From an uncultured Collinsella sp. (GTDB lineage Bacteria; Actinomycetota; Coriobacteriia; Coriobacteriales; Coriobacteriaceae), in contig CALDWI010000043.1 in NCBI GenBank assembly GCA_937923795.1, forward strand, positions 1-64,000: 64,000 nt of DNA, given 5' to 3'. How positions within the stretch are numbered: position 1 is the stretch's first letter; every line of letters begins with the position of its first letter. Of this stretch, positions 17,898 to 27,436 are shown one piece after another. The notes under the pieces were generated by a model. It worked only from the letters and a program-made list of their open reading frames with translations, was not told the origin of the DNA and searched no databases. The position numbers and the translations under genes were made by a program.

Positions 17898-20198
17898 ATG
17901 TTCGCTGCCGCCATCTCGCTCGTCGGTCTTGCGGCGACCGTCTACCTTGTTTTGCGCGAGGCCAAGGCCATTCGCGCTCAGTCGGGCACCGTCACCAAGG
18001 GCGCCTTCGCCTGGAGCGTCGCCTTCGGCCTGTTCCAGCTCTTTTTGACCATCTGGGGTGCTATTGGCCTCGTCGCGCAAAACGAGCCGCTCGCCTTTGT
18101 GATGCTCATCCTGACCAACGCCATCCTCACCGGCTGCGCTTGGGCCAGCATCGCCCGCGACCGCATCACCCCGCGCGTCTTTGCGTTCGCTGCTACCGAT
18201 GCCCCCGCCCCCACCGGCAAGCTCGCCCGCCTGCGCGGCGCCTTTGTGGGCAAACCGCTCGTCGCCGCCGTCTTGTGCCTGCTGCTCGCCGGCATCTTTG
18301 CACTGCTGGGCATGGAGGTCTCGTCCAACCACGACTTTACCTGGGTCTACCCCCTGTGCATCCTGCTCGAGTGGGCCATCATCACCACGCTCATGACTGG
18401 CTTGTTCTTCCTGTTCCAGCGCCACGGCGCAGCTCCTGCGGTCTTGTCCTTTGCCCTCTTTGTCCTGGGCATTGCCGAGTTCTTCGTCATCACGTTTAAA
18501 TCCATGCCCATCCAGCCGGGCGACCTTTCGGCCATCTCCACCGCCGCCGCGGTCGCCGGCAACGGCTACACCTTCTCCATCTCGCTGTTCTGCGTGCTGT
18601 CCATGGGCTTTACCGCCATCGCCATGCTGCTATGCGAGTACGCCGGCCTGGTAGCGCCGCACCGTCAGAAGGGTGCCGCCAACGCCAAGCGCATGCTGCT
18701 CACCAACCTGCTCGTCGCCGTGCTGTGCCTGGGCGGCGTGACCGCGCATGTCACGCTCATCGACTACTACAACACTCTCGGCATCACTGTCTACACCTGG
18801 CGCCCGCTCGAGAGCTACTGGCGCGAGGGCTACCTGCCCGCCTTTATTAGTGCAGCGCAGTCCATCAAGCCGCCCAAACCCGCCGACTACTCCGTCGATG
18901 ACGCCAAGGCCACGCTCAAAAAGTACGCCGAGGCCTACGACAAGTCCGACGCGGCCAAGAGCGACGAGCGCGCCGCCGCAAAAGAGCAATTCGACAGCGA
19001 GAAGCCCACGGTCATCGCCATCATGAACGAGACGTTCTCGGACCTATCCATCTACCAGAACATGCGCGCCGGCTACGAGGGCCCGCAGTACTTTAAGAGC
19101 CTGTCCAACTGCCTCAGCCGCGGCAAGCTCTACGTGAGCGCCTACGGCGGCGGCACCGCCAATACCGAGTTTGAGTTTATGACCGGCAGCTCCATGGCCA
19201 ACCTGGGATCGGGCGTGTACCCCTACACCATCTACAACATGGAAACGACCGGGAACTTGGCAGAGCAGTTCAAATCGCTCGGCTATTCCACCACGGCCAT
19301 GCACCCCAACCACGCGACCAACTGGAACCGCGAGAACGTCTACAAGGACTTTGGCTTTGACCAGTTCCTGTCCATCAACGATTTCCAGGGAGCCGACACC
19401 CTGCGCGGCATGGTGACCGACCAGGCTACCTACGACAAGATTCTTGAGCTGCTCGACCAGAACGCCGATCCGCAGTTTATCTTCGACGTGACCATGCAGA
19501 ACCACTCGGGCTACGACACGGGCCTGCTGCCGGTCGACAAGCAGATGCACCTCAACATCGACGCGACCGACCTGGACGCTAAGACCGTCGAGGACGGCAC
19601 ACTGTCCGATGTCGACGAGTATGTCTCGTGCATTGAGCAGTCCGACCAGGCGCTGCGCTACTTCCTCAACGCCTTGAGCAAGCTCGACCGCAAGGTGGTC
19701 GTGGTGTTCTGGGGCGACCACCAGCCGTTCTTCCCGTCCAAGTTCAATGACAAGTGGTTTACCGGCGAGGACGACGCCACGCATCAGGAGCGCCTGTGGC
19801 AGACCGACTACATCATTTGGGCCAACTACGACGTTGCCGGTTGCGACCAGACGAGCGAGGTCGACGACCTATCCACCAACTACCTGTCCACGCAGCTTAT
19901 GCAGCTGATTGGCGCCCCGCTGACTGACTACCAGAAAGCGCACATGACGCTGCGCAAGTCGCTGCCCGCCATCAACTCCGTCGGCTACGAGGACGCCAGC
20001 CTGCGCTGGGCGCTCTCCTCCAACGTCACCGGTGACGACGCCGCTGCCGCAGCCGCCACCAAGGCGCGCGAGGATTACGCCAAGATGCAGTACTACGAGA
20101 TGTTCCGCGACGGCAAGAACGTGTATACCGAGCACTTCCAGACCGAGGCCAACGAGACCGACCCCAACCTGGCGCCGGGTACGACCAAGATCAAGTAG
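17898..20198 (+). CDS. LTA synthase family membrane sulfatase
   Basis: The ATG at 17898 follows GAGGAG and gives 766 residues. The N-terminal third holds several membrane helices, and a large extracellular domain follows from about residue 365. That domain shows the metal-binding and catalytic features of lipoteichoic acid synthases: MNETFSDLS, a Thr in GGTANTEFEFMTG expected to carry glycerol phosphate, HPNHATNWNRE, and FWGDHQPFF. Such enzymes polymerise or transfer glycerol phosphate from phosphatidylglycerol at the outer membrane face. It converges with the SipW surface operon, and nested hairpin E1 starts 21 bases past its stop. Confidence 0.9.
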   Translation: MFAAAISLVGLAATVYLVLREAKAIRAQSGTVTKGAFAWSVAFGLFQLFLTIWGAIGLVAQNEPLAFVMLILTNAILTGCAWASIARDRITPRVFAFAATDAPAPTGKLARLRGAFVGKPLVAAVLCLLLAGIFALLGMEVSSNHDFTWVYPLCILLEWAIITTLMTGLFFLFQRHGAAPAVLSFALFVLGIAEFFVITFKSMPIQPGDLSAISTAAAVAGNGYTFSISLFCVLSMGFTAIAMLLCEYAGLVAPHRQKGAANAKRMLLTNLLVAVLCLGGVTAHVTLIDYYNTLGITVYTWRPLESYWREGYLPAFISAAQSIKPPKPADYSVDDAKATLKKYAEAYDKSDAAKSDERAAAKEQFDSEKPTVIAIMNETFSDLSIYQNMRAGYEGPQYFKSLSNCLSRGKLYVSAYGGGTANTEFEFMTGSSMANLGSGVYPYTIYNMETTGNLAEQFKSLGYSTTAMHPNHATNWNRENVYKDFGFDQFLSINDFQGADTLRGMVTDQATYDKILELLDQNADPQFIFDVTMQNHSGYDTGLLPVDKQMHLNIDATDLDAKTVEDGTLSDVDEYVSCIEQSDQALRYFLNALSKLDRKVVVVFWGDHQPFFPSKFNDKWFTGEDDATHQERLWQTDYIIWANYDVAGCDQTSEVDDLSTNYLSTQLMQLIGAPLTDYQKAHMTLRKSLPAINSVGYEDASLRWALSSNVTGDDAAAAAATKAREDYAKMQYYEMFRDGKNVYTEHFQTEANETDPNLAPGTTKIK

Positions 20199-20218
20199 CG
20201 GGTCTATCGACCTGGTTC

Positions 20219-20347
20219 GTCTGCCCGGCGACGCGGAACATAAGATTCCCTGCTCGGACAGTCCTGCTCGCACGGAGAGCACATTAAGTGCTCTCCGGCT
20301 CGTGCGGAACTCGCGATGAACCTTACGTTCCGCGTCGCCGGGCAGAC
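20219..20347 (+). repeat. Nested hairpin element E1
   Basis: Outer perfect 21-base arms (GTCTGCCCGGCGACGCGGAA plus C, and complement) extend by TAAG/CTTA beyond one mismatch. The 77-base core (20245-20321) is nearly the same as the core of E2 in the opposite strand. It contains GGACAGTCCTGC, an inner hairpin GAGAGCAC-ATTAA-GTGCTCTC and GTGCGGAACTCGCGATGAA. It is sense to the LTA-synthase-like gene and sits in its 3' untranslated region. Possibly a structured RNA or REP-like element. Confidence 0.75.
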
Positions 20348-20401
20348 GCCTCGGTGTTGAATCGCGGCTTGTCATGAGAGCATCCGCAACATATGTAAGT
20401 T

Positions 20402-20430
20402 GAAGGCCACGCCACGTGGCCTTCTTTGTA
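20402..20430 (+). terminator. Terminator hairpin between convergent genes
   Basis: GAAGGCCAC/GTGGCCTTC with a short loop is followed by TTTGT on the plus strand. It fits as the final terminator of the LTA-synthase-like transcript beyond E1. Confidence 0.65.
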
Positions 20431-20431
20431 T

Positions 20432-20656
20432 CCGGAAAGCCTGTCCCACCCTGAATACATCTGGGAATGAAATCATCAGCTTATAAGGCCTTCCATCAAT
20501 AAAGGGACGCCCTCCCGGGCGGCAGGCACGAAGTTCATCGCGAGTTCCGCACGCAAAGAAGGCCACTTAATGTGGCTTCCGTCTTGCGCAGGACTGTAGA
20601 GCAGGGAACTTCGTGCCCGCCGCCCGGGAGGGTGTTGCGTTTAGAAGATGGACCTA
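20432..20656 (-). repeat. Duplicated 3' element, copy 1 (contains nested hairpin E2)
   Basis: On the minus strand it begins with the TAG stop of the LAATG protein gene. Flanks shared with copy 2 (29932-30035) include TAG-G-CCATCTTCTAAA, CCTTTATTGATGGA and CAGGGTGGGAC. Where copy 2 has a plain hairpin, this copy carries E2: 24-base arms with one mismatch (20510-20533, 20609-20632) around a 75-base core homologous to the E1 core, with compensatory changes in the inner stem (CCAC-ATTAA-GTGG against GCAC-ATTAA-GTGC). Confidence 0.75.
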
Positions 20657-21352
20657 GCGCTTATTCCTCCGGGACAAAAGCAGCGCGGCCATAAAAGCGA
20701 TGATTGCAAGCGTCAGCAACATCAAAAGCAATGTGAGCGTGCTGTCGCCGGTTGCCGCCAGGCCAAACAGACCGGGGCTCTTACTGCCAGCAGGTTGTAC
20801 GGGAATCTTCTCGCCATCGTCTTCGGCGGTAATCTCCCAGCGAATGGTCTTGTTTGCGTCGGCAAGCTCGTTGCCCACCGACGTCGGGACACTTAGTTGC
20901 AAATTGAGCACCGTGCTGCCATCGCTCGTAAACGTTGCGACCTGCGTGGGATAGGCAAACACGCTGCCCGGCGCTCCCGTCTGGAGCCAACCGGCAGACG
21001 CATCGCCCGCCGACGCCGTTAAGGTAATGGGCGACAGCAGGTGTGCCGTCTCGTGATCGACAACGGCCCGCACAAACACGCGTACCTGGGACTTTACGCC
21101 CATGGCACGAACCTCAATCTGTTGCTCGCGCACATCGCCGGGCATTAGATCTTTAAAGGCGGGAAACAGATCGGGCTCCCCCGAGGAGCCCGTCGCCCCC
21201 GATACCGTCAGCTGGTGCGCATTTCCGTCATAGGCAATCGCGGGAGTCTCGGCAAACGCGCGGGCAGGAACGGCGAGCGCGACCATGCAGAGAATGGCCG
21301 CGACCACGCAACGCACGGAGCGCGCAACGCCTTTGCGAATCGGGAACGCCAT
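20654..21352 (-). CDS. Secreted protein with C-terminal LAATG sortase-like signal
   Basis: The ATG at 21352, after GGAGG and overlapping the upstream gene's end, gives 232 residues. Order: signal peptide (residues about 1-32, ending ARAFAE), an extracellular domain with a DUF916/TasA-like look (LMPGDVREQQIEVRAMG, where extra domains of SipW-type proteins usually carry a similar strand), then GLAATGDSTL, a hydrophobic helix and the tail RRNKR. LAXTG followed by helix and charged tail is the pattern used by actinobacterial class E sortases. No sortase gene is in the window. It is last in the SipW operon and the only member with a wall anchor. Confidence 0.8.
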   Translation of the reverse strand: MAFPIRKGVARSVRCVVAAILCMVALAVPARAFAETPAIAYDGNAHQLTVSGATGSSGEPDLFPAFKDLMPGDVREQQIEVRAMGVKSQVRVFVRAVVDHETAHLLSPITLTASAGDASAGWLQTGAPGSVFAYPTQVATFTSDGSTVLNLQLSVPTSVGNELADANKTIRWEITAEDDGEKIPVQPAGSKSPGLFGLAATGDSTLTLLLMLLTLAIIAFMAALLLSRRNKR

Positions 21353-21354
21353 AC

Positions 21355-21924
21355 TCACGCACCTCCGTGCGGCGGCACCAGCACGCCATCTTTGACCGTA
21401 CAGTTCCATGCCTCGGTGACCGCATCGTCGGGCGTGGACTGAATCGCCTGGGTCGAAATGTCGACGACTAGGTTTTTACCGTCTGCCTTCTTCTCGGACA
21501 CGCTCTTGATGAGCACGCCCGTCTTGTCGAGCGATGCAACGGGAGACGTCCAGTAGTAGAATCCGTCGGCCGAGCGAACCCAAGACGAGGCGCTGCTAGT
21601 AGTTGAGGCATTGGACACGTCGCCCCACACAAGGGCGTAGTCGGTACCCTCGACCGGCTCATCCCACAGGCGTGCGCCATCCTTGTCCTGCCAGTAGATA
21701 TCCACCGCAACACGCAGGTATGCCGGAGCCGAGCCCGTGTTTTTAACCGAGACATCCCTCTTCACGTTGTCCTCGAGCGTCTCGTCCACCGAAGGCGCCA
21801 CCGAGCCAAAACCAAACTCGTTGACCAGCACACCCGTAACCGAAAGCCACGCAAACGTGCCGACAGCGCCGGCCAAAAGGAGAACGCCGACAAGGAGGGC
21901 AACGATCTGCTTGCGCTTTGTCAT
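21355..21924 (-). CDS. TasA/CalY-like protein with SipW-cognate leader
   Basis: 189 residues. The leader is a basic start (MTKRKQ), a hydrophobic stretch and GTFAWLSVTG, then N-E-F-GFGSV. This is the layout of the SipW-cognate class of signal peptides found in biofilm-matrix proteins TasA and camelysin (CalY). The mature part has a beta-rich look (KNTGSAPAYLRVAVDIYW). It starts two bases beyond the stop of the giant gene, with GAGGGAGG, so translation is coupled. Probably a secreted minor or major subunit processed by the operon's own signal peptidase (inference). Confidence 0.82.
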   Translation of the reverse strand: MTKRKQIVALLVGVLLLAGAVGTFAWLSVTGVLVNEFGFGSVAPSVDETLEDNVKRDVSVKNTGSAPAYLRVAVDIYWQDKDGARLWDEPVEGTDYALVWGDVSNASTTSSASSWVRSADGFYYWTSPVASLDKTGVLIKSVSEKKADGKNLVVDISTQAIQSTPDDAVTEAWNCTVKDGVLVPPHGGA

Positions 21925-21925
21925 C

Positions 21926-24900
21926 CTAGTCCTCCCTCTTCAGCTGCCCGTTTTTCCAAACATTCTTGGCATGCGAGCCGCCGTCGACCCATTTGTCCTT
22001 CGCACGCGTGTTAACGCACATCACCACCGCATCGCCCGCGCTCGAGGCAGACGAAATCGTCAGCTCGGCAGATTTGCCGGGCGCCTTACCAGGCGTGCTC
22101 AGCTCACCCTGGTAGCGCCATGCCCAAGCCGTATCTTCCTCGACGGTATAGAAACCCACCGGCGCGGCAAATTGCACACTGCCTACATACCAGGTCTCGC
22201 CGTTTTCCCGCTGCGTTTTATCGACCTTCACTTCGACCATGCGCGTCTCGGCAAGAGAATCCTTCGACGCCTTCCGTGACACCTTAAAGCGGAATGTCTG
22301 TCCCATGGCACTAGCATCGGTGGTCTTTTTTACAATTGTCAACACGTGAGTCTGGTCGAAGTTGAACACGGCATTGCCGGGGTCCTGTTCGCCTTCACCC
22401 GTCTTCTTGGACTCCAGACGATTGGCTAGGTCGAATGAGCCATTGCCCGAGCCCAAGCTATAGAGTGAGACGTATTTGTCGTTTACGGGCTCCTCCCTCA
22501 TGGATGTACCAGGGCCGTAGCTCGCCTGCTTAACTGTAACAGTCAGCTGCGTTCCCATAAACGGCTCGGCAAAGCAGACCTTAAAGGGTGCCTTGTCGGC
22601 GCTGTTGTCGACCGTGTTGGCGGCGTTGGGATCGAGTAGCCACTTAAGCCGCGCGGTCATTGTTTTAGGGTTCGTGGAATCGGATGTGTCGTTGGCAGTC
22701 ACGCGATACGTTACGGGATACAAGTCCATATCGCCCTTGACCGGCTCGCCCTTAAACTCATTCCAAGACTTCGCAGTGCCATCGGCAGGCACATATCGCC
22801 ACTCCAGGAAGAGTTCACGCACTTCACCGTTAGCCGCCGCCCGCTCATCGAGCAGCGCGACAATCTTAGAGTAAGCATCCGGGTCGTACGCGACGGACTT
22901 TTGCTCCATCTCGGGATTGCCGTTGTTGTCATAGACCGGTTTGCCGTTCTCATCCACCTTGGGAACCTCGACGTTATGGACAAAGCCAGCGCCTGTCGCT
23001 CGCTCGTCACCCGAGTCGACCGTCGCTGTAAAGATGGGCAACCCGTCGACACCGTGATAGCGCACCTTATACGGCGCAATCTTATACACCGCAGTGTAGG
23101 TCACGCTCTCAAAGGGCTCGCTGCCCTCGAGGGGATACTTCTCATCGTCAGTCATCAGGGTGTACTGCCCGTCATTGACATAGTCGCGCGACCAGCCGAC
23201 AAAGTCGTACTTGGTGCCGTCTTTTCCGACGACCTCGGTTGCAGCTTTTACCTCCAGCGAAATCTGATCACCGGAGTCGGTGCGCGAAAGCGATCGCACG
23301 GACTCAGGGTTATCCAGATTGATATCGATATTCGATTGGACCTTAACCGCGCTGGCACGGTAAACCGGGTACAGCTCCATGGGAGTCTTAACCACAGTAT
23401 TTTTGTTAACCATGGGAAGACCGTCCGACCAGACGACATAGCCGCTGCCAGCAGCCGGCTTGGTTTCCGTCCAGCCGACGAAGGCATTGTATGCATTCGT
23501 TGCAGCATCTATGTCGCCGACCTTATACGTTGGCAGCGGGATGCCATCCTTAAGGCTGCCGAGAGCGTCGCCTTCCTGTGCAAGCTTGCCATCGATAGCG
23601 CTGTCATCCAGGTGATACACCACCGCAATGGGCGTGTAATATGCCACAAACGTATAGGGCTTGCCAGGCTCCACGGAATAGGAATAGGTGTTGCCGCCTT
23701 CGGCCGTCGGCTCGAGCTGCTCGACCGTTCCGTCGGGAAGCTCGATTTCGAGCTTCTTAAGCTGATAGGCGCCACCGGTACCGTCGGCGTACACCGTCGT
23801 CGTAATGTCGGGGTTTACCGTTGCCACCGCATCGCCGTTCTCCTGGACCTCAAGATCAGGCGTAATCTTAAAATTCGGCACGTTGATGACGTCTGGCGTT
23901 CCGTCAAAGCCCTTGCGGTGCAGGTTGGTGGTGTAGTTGACGTCGTACTTTGCGTAGACGGGATAGGCATCCTGCCACTGGGTGACCTTGGAGTCATCCG
24001 TCGCCAAGTATGGCGCCGCCTTTTCCGGATCGCTCGTCACATAGGGGTCGTTGGCGACATCATAGATATATTTCCAGACGGCAGAATCCTTCTGGACCTC
24101 GGCGGTCGAAATCCAGCCCAGGAACTTATAACCCGGCACGGCCATGTCAGCATCGGTCGGGGAAGCCTGAAGAGTCAGGTAGGGATTGATGTCGCCCTTT
24201 TTTCCGTCGTAGGGCTTATCATTAACCGTCTTGTCCTTATAAAGATGCGGATAACAATACAGGAACGTCGGGTCTTTACCTTCTGGCGTTTTCTGTTGAA
24301 GCAAGTTGCTTTCATAGCGTCGAGTAGCAGTTTGCTTGACGTTGTCATACTTGTCATAGAAGGTGACATCCGTAGTCACCATAGCGCGAACAAAATATTG
24401 TTCCGTCGTTTTAACGAGACTCGAAAAAGGATTATTTATATATGTCCAAGAACCGTCACCGGGTCTTTCGAGCGTCCAAAAACTGAAGTGATACCTATCA
24501 TGCGCAGAATGAAATTGGACTTTGATGCTAGCGGCAACCTTCTCATCGCTCAGTTTTCCAGCTCCCGGAAAATCAGTGTCGGCAATCATATCCTTGAGAG
24601 TATTTGCGCCGCTGTCGTTACGCACGTTATGGGAGTAGGCATTTATAGGCGCAACGATTTTCGTCGCATTAGAGAGAACGGTAGTGCACTTATCTGCTGG
24701 ATTCTCATCATTGTGTAGCACATGGGCGGAGGCGTCCGTGCCAGCACCCCAATGGATAATGTTTTCACGAACATATGTCGCGCCGACGTTTTCCTCGAAG
24801 GGCGACTTGTATTTATTCCAAATCGAGCACAACTTCTTGCTGTCCGTTAGATCGCTATTTGTAAATGCCCGAACGTAATAATCCACGCGGTACTCAAAGC

Positions 24901-27433
24901 GCGCCGTATAGGTGTGCGGCACGGTTAGATCGACATCGGCAGGGAGTGTATAGCTGGGGTCGCGGCTTACGCGCACCTCGACCACGGACCCGTCGGCGGC
25001 CTGCTTGTTTTCGTACCAGCCCAGGAAACGATACCCATCGGGCAGCTTGCCGCCATTGGACAGGAGCGTACCGTCCGTGTTGCGCACCTGTACCGTGTAG
25101 ACGCTGGCGCCGTCCCCGGCAGTCTGGACGTCGACTTTGGTGCTGCCCACGTCTACGCGCTGGGTCACATCATCAAGCGTGTCCTGCTCATTGCCTTCGA
25201 ATACCGTCATGATGTTTGACACGTAGTCGCTGTACACGGGATAGAAGTCGGTTGGACGGACAACAGTGATCTCGCTACCCGCAGGATAAAAAGCTCCCTG
25301 ATTTTTAAGATTGGCTAACTTATCCGAAGTGATGGCGGCATAGGCGCCGTTCATACCTTCCTCGCTGCTAGGCTGCGTGGTCCAGCCGATAAACGTTGCG
25401 CTGTCGGAAAGCCCCTCGCGGTCTGCAGGAGCCGCAGGCGTCACATCCACGCCGTAGCGATACCAATCAACTGACTTGTCGTGCTTATCGCCGTTATGCC
25501 AATCAAGCGTCTCGCCCTTAACGTTATAGAACAGTACCTGTGCCTCGTATGAAGCGATAAAGAGGTCATTGCCCTTGAAGCCTTCGCTCTCGGCATGATC
25601 CTTGCCGTTGTCGGCAGTGTAGCTAGACGTCGTCTCGTGCTTCGTGTTGTCCTGAACGCGCTTGCCATCCTTCACCGCAGCGTCATCTGTCTTGCCGTCA
25701 AACCAGCTGTTGTCTTGTCCAATTCGATTCACGCGCACATCGGGCTCGCAGAACCAGCCCATAAAGCGGTAGCCGCCGTTCGCCTCGCTCAGCCCCGCAG
25801 GCTTTGCGGAGGTATCCTGCTTAAACGTTACCGATGTATCGCCCGTAGCAAGACCCTGTGCCGTTCCGGCCAGCACAGCGCTCACCGCAAAGGTGTACGG
25901 ATCCGTGGTCGCCTGGTCTTTGCCAAGTTTGGTCTTCTCGATTGTTGCCGTACCCGCACCGGGAAAATCAATCGTCGCCTTAACGCTCTGGCCATGCACG
26001 GGAATATTCAGCCTGTAGTCCATCGCCCACTCGTTGGCATGCGAACCGCCCAGGGCATCGTCGTTGGCGGTCGAGCGCATGGTGCCGGCACAGAAGTCGT
26101 AGTCGTGCTGTTCCCACAGCTCGCGCGTGATGTAACGCTCGTCATCCCACGGACCGTAGCTGTCGCCCTTGGTGGTGCCGTCACCGCCAAACGAAGGTAT
26201 CTTTTTCTTAGCCGCAGTACCCTGGCTGCTGCCTTTTAGGCTCACGCTCGGCTTAAAGTAACACTCGGTGACCGTGGCATCGCCCTTGTTGGCGCGCGCA
26301 GCAATACCGCCCAAGTTCACGTCGTTTTGAATAATGGGAATCACGGCGATGGGATTGTACTGACGCGAGCTCAAATCGCCCGCAAAGTGGCTTCGAACGA
26401 GCTCGTTGCCCTCTTCAGTTAAAATACGGCCCGCCAGGCCACCCGTCCACGCGCGCGTCACAGAAATGACGCCCACGTACGACGCGGCATAGCTGTAGCA
26501 CTGCGCCGTCGAGAAGCAGTCGATAATCTTGGCGTTACCTGCCATACAGCCCACAAAACCCGAGGCGTACACGTTGTTGCCGCCCAGGGCGCCAATGGCC
26601 ACATCGTATTTATTGGTGACGTCGGTCATGCCATTCTCGGCAATCGAGCCATTCTCTTTGCGCGTAGGCGTCACGCGGCAATACTCGATGGTCGAGTTCT
26701 TAACGTAGCCGGCAAACGCCGCCATATACAGGCCCTCGCCACCGATTGCCTGTACGCCCGAAGTCGTGTTGTTAACGGCGCGGCCACCACGGACCTCGCA
26801 GTTGTAGAGCGTACAGCCGTCGAGCTCGCCGGCAATCAGGCCGCCCTCAAAGCCCGCATTGGTAATCACGTTGAGCATGTTGTTGGCGCACGTAACGTGC
26901 AGGGTGCTCTCCATGACCATAACGTTTTCGAAGCGAGTGTTGACGGCCTTGCCCACGATAATGCCGCCGCGGAAGTCGGCCCAGATGTTGGCATCCTTGA
27001 CCAGGAAGTTCTTGATGGTGGCGCCATCGGTCTCGGCAAAAAAGCCCGTATCGCGCTCGGGATCCAACATATTGTTGGCGTAGTCCAGACCTTTAACGGT
27101 GTGGTTCCGGCCATCGAAAACGCCCTTAAAGGGATGCTCCTTATTGCCAAAGGAGAGGTGCTTGACCGTGTTCGAGACGATGGTCTTCATGTCCTCACCA
27201 TCGAGCTCAATATCGTTATCGAGATAGACGTGCCAATCGCGCGTGTCGCGCTCGCGCGAAAGCGCCACGCACGACAAAAAGTCGGCCTCGTTTTTGATGT
27301 GGAATTCGGTTTGGCCCTCGGGCACAGTCTCGGCATGCACCGCCATCGGCAGCGCCATTACACAGCAAAGGGCAATCGCCGCGACGGCAATCAGCCTGCT
27401 AAGCACACCTCGGTTTCTGTTCTTGATCTTCAT
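21926..27433 (-). CDS. Giant surface protein with Listeria-Bacteroides-type repeats
   Basis: 1,835 residues. A Sec signal peptide (residues 1-33, ending AVHA) leads into a GLUG/beta-helix-like region (about 50-450) with repeated GG-A-N-N-I blocks such as GGLIAGELDGCTLYNC. Residues roughly 490-1650 are repeats of the InlB B-repeat/Flg_new kind, recognised by YRFMGWF, FIGWTTQ, FLGWYEN, FLGWIST, FVGWTET and FVGWSRD. A C-terminal domain with VLTIVKKTTDASAMGQTFRF resembles a Cna-B/prealbumin fold. No LPXTG, transmembrane tail or SLH domain is visible, so anchoring must be indirect. Base composition in the middle (about 24.3-24.9 kb) is more AT-rich than its surroundings. Likely adhesin or scaffold. 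Confidence 0.85.
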   Translation of the reverse strand: MKIKNRNRGVLSRLIAVAAIALCCVMALPMAVHAETVPEGQTEFHIKNEADFLSCVALSRERDTRDWHVYLDNDIELDGEDMKTIVSNTVKHLSFGNKEHPFKGVFDGRNHTVKGLDYANNMLDPERDTGFFAETDGATIKNFLVKDANIWADFRGGIIVGKAVNTRFENVMVMESTLHVTCANNMLNVITNAGFEGGLIAGELDGCTLYNCEVRGGRAVNNTTSGVQAIGGEGLYMAAFAGYVKNSTIEYCRVTPTRKENGSIAENGMTDVTNKYDVAIGALGGNNVYASGFVGCMAGNAKIIDCFSTAQCYSYAASYVGVISVTRAWTGGLAGRILTEEGNELVRSHFAGDLSSRQYNPIAVIPIIQNDVNLGGIAARANKGDATVTECYFKPSVSLKGSSQGTAAKKKIPSFGGDGTTKGDSYGPWDDERYITRELWEQHDYDFCAGTMRSTANDDALGGSHANEWAMDYRLNIPVHGQSVKATIDFPGAGTATIEKTKLGKDQATTDPYTFAVSAVLAGTAQGLATGDTSVTFKQDTSAKPAGLSEANGGYRFMGWFCEPDVRVNRIGQDNSWFDGKTDDAAVKDGKRVQDNTKHETTSSYTADNGKDHAESEGFKGNDLFIASYEAQVLFYNVKGETLDWHNGDKHDKSVDWYRYGVDVTPAAPADREGLSDSATFIGWTTQPSSEEGMNGAYAAITSDKLANLKNQGAFYPAGSEITVVRPTDFYPVYSDYVSNIMTVFEGNEQDTLDDVTQRVDVGSTKVDVQTAGDGASVYTVQVRNTDGTLLSNGGKLPDGYRFLGWYENKQAADGSVVEVRVSRDPSYTLPADVDLTVPHTYTARFEYRVDYYVRAFTNSDLTDSKKLCSIWNKYKSPFEENVGATYVRENIIHWGAGTDASAHVLHNDENPADKCTTVLSNATKIVAPINAYSHNVRNDSGANTLKDMIADTDFPGAGKLSDEKVAASIKVQFHSAHDRYHFSFWTLERPGDGSWTYINNPFSSLVKTTEQYFVRAMVTTDVTFYDKYDNVKQTATRRYESNLLQQKTPEGKDPTFLYCYPHLYKDKTVNDKPYDGKKGDINPYLTLQASPTDADMAVPGYKFLGWISTAEVQKDSAVWKYIYDVANDPYVTSDPEKAAPYLATDDSKVTQWQDAYPVYAKYDVNYTTNLHRKGFDGTPDVINVPNFKITPDLEVQENGDAVATVNPDITTTVYADGTGGAYQLKKLEIELPDGTVEQLEPTAEGGNTYSYSVEPGKPYTFVAYYTPIAVVYHLDDSAIDGKLAQEGDALGSLKDGIPLPTYKVGDIDAATNAYNAFVGWTETKPAAGSGYVVWSDGLPMVNKNTVVKTPMELYPVYRASAVKVQSNIDINLDNPESVRSLSRTDSGDQISLEVKAATEVVGKDGTKYDFVGWSRDYVNDGQYTLMTDDEKYPLEGSEPFESVTYTAVYKIAPYKVRYHGVDGLPIFTATVDSGDERATGAGFVHNVEVPKVDENGKPVYDNNGNPEMEQKSVAYDPDAYSKIVALLDERAAANGEVRELFLEWRYVPADGTAKSWNEFKGEPVKGDMDLYPVTYRVTANDTSDSTNPKTMTARLKWLLDPNAANTVDNSADKAPFKVCFAEPFMGTQLTVTVKQASYGPGTSMREEPVNDKYVSLYSLGSGNGSFDLANRLESKKTGEGEQDPGNAVFNFDQTHVLTIVKKTTDASAMGQTFRFKVSRKASKDSLAETRMVEVKVDKTQRENGETWYVGSVQFAAPVGFYTVEEDTAWAWRYQGELSTPGKAPGKSAELTISSASSAGDAVVMCVNTRAKDKWVDGGSHAKNVWKNGQLKRED

Positions 27434-27436
27434 GGG

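Noticed and set aside
20219..20656. CRISPR array
   Set aside because: The repeated words are inverted hairpins of differing arms, not regularly spaced direct repeats with spacers, and no cas gene is present.
22901..24718. 605-codon plus-strand frame inside the giant surface gene
   Set aside because: It has no start signal or domain, and the opposite frame encodes the repeat protein with regular FxGW motifs.
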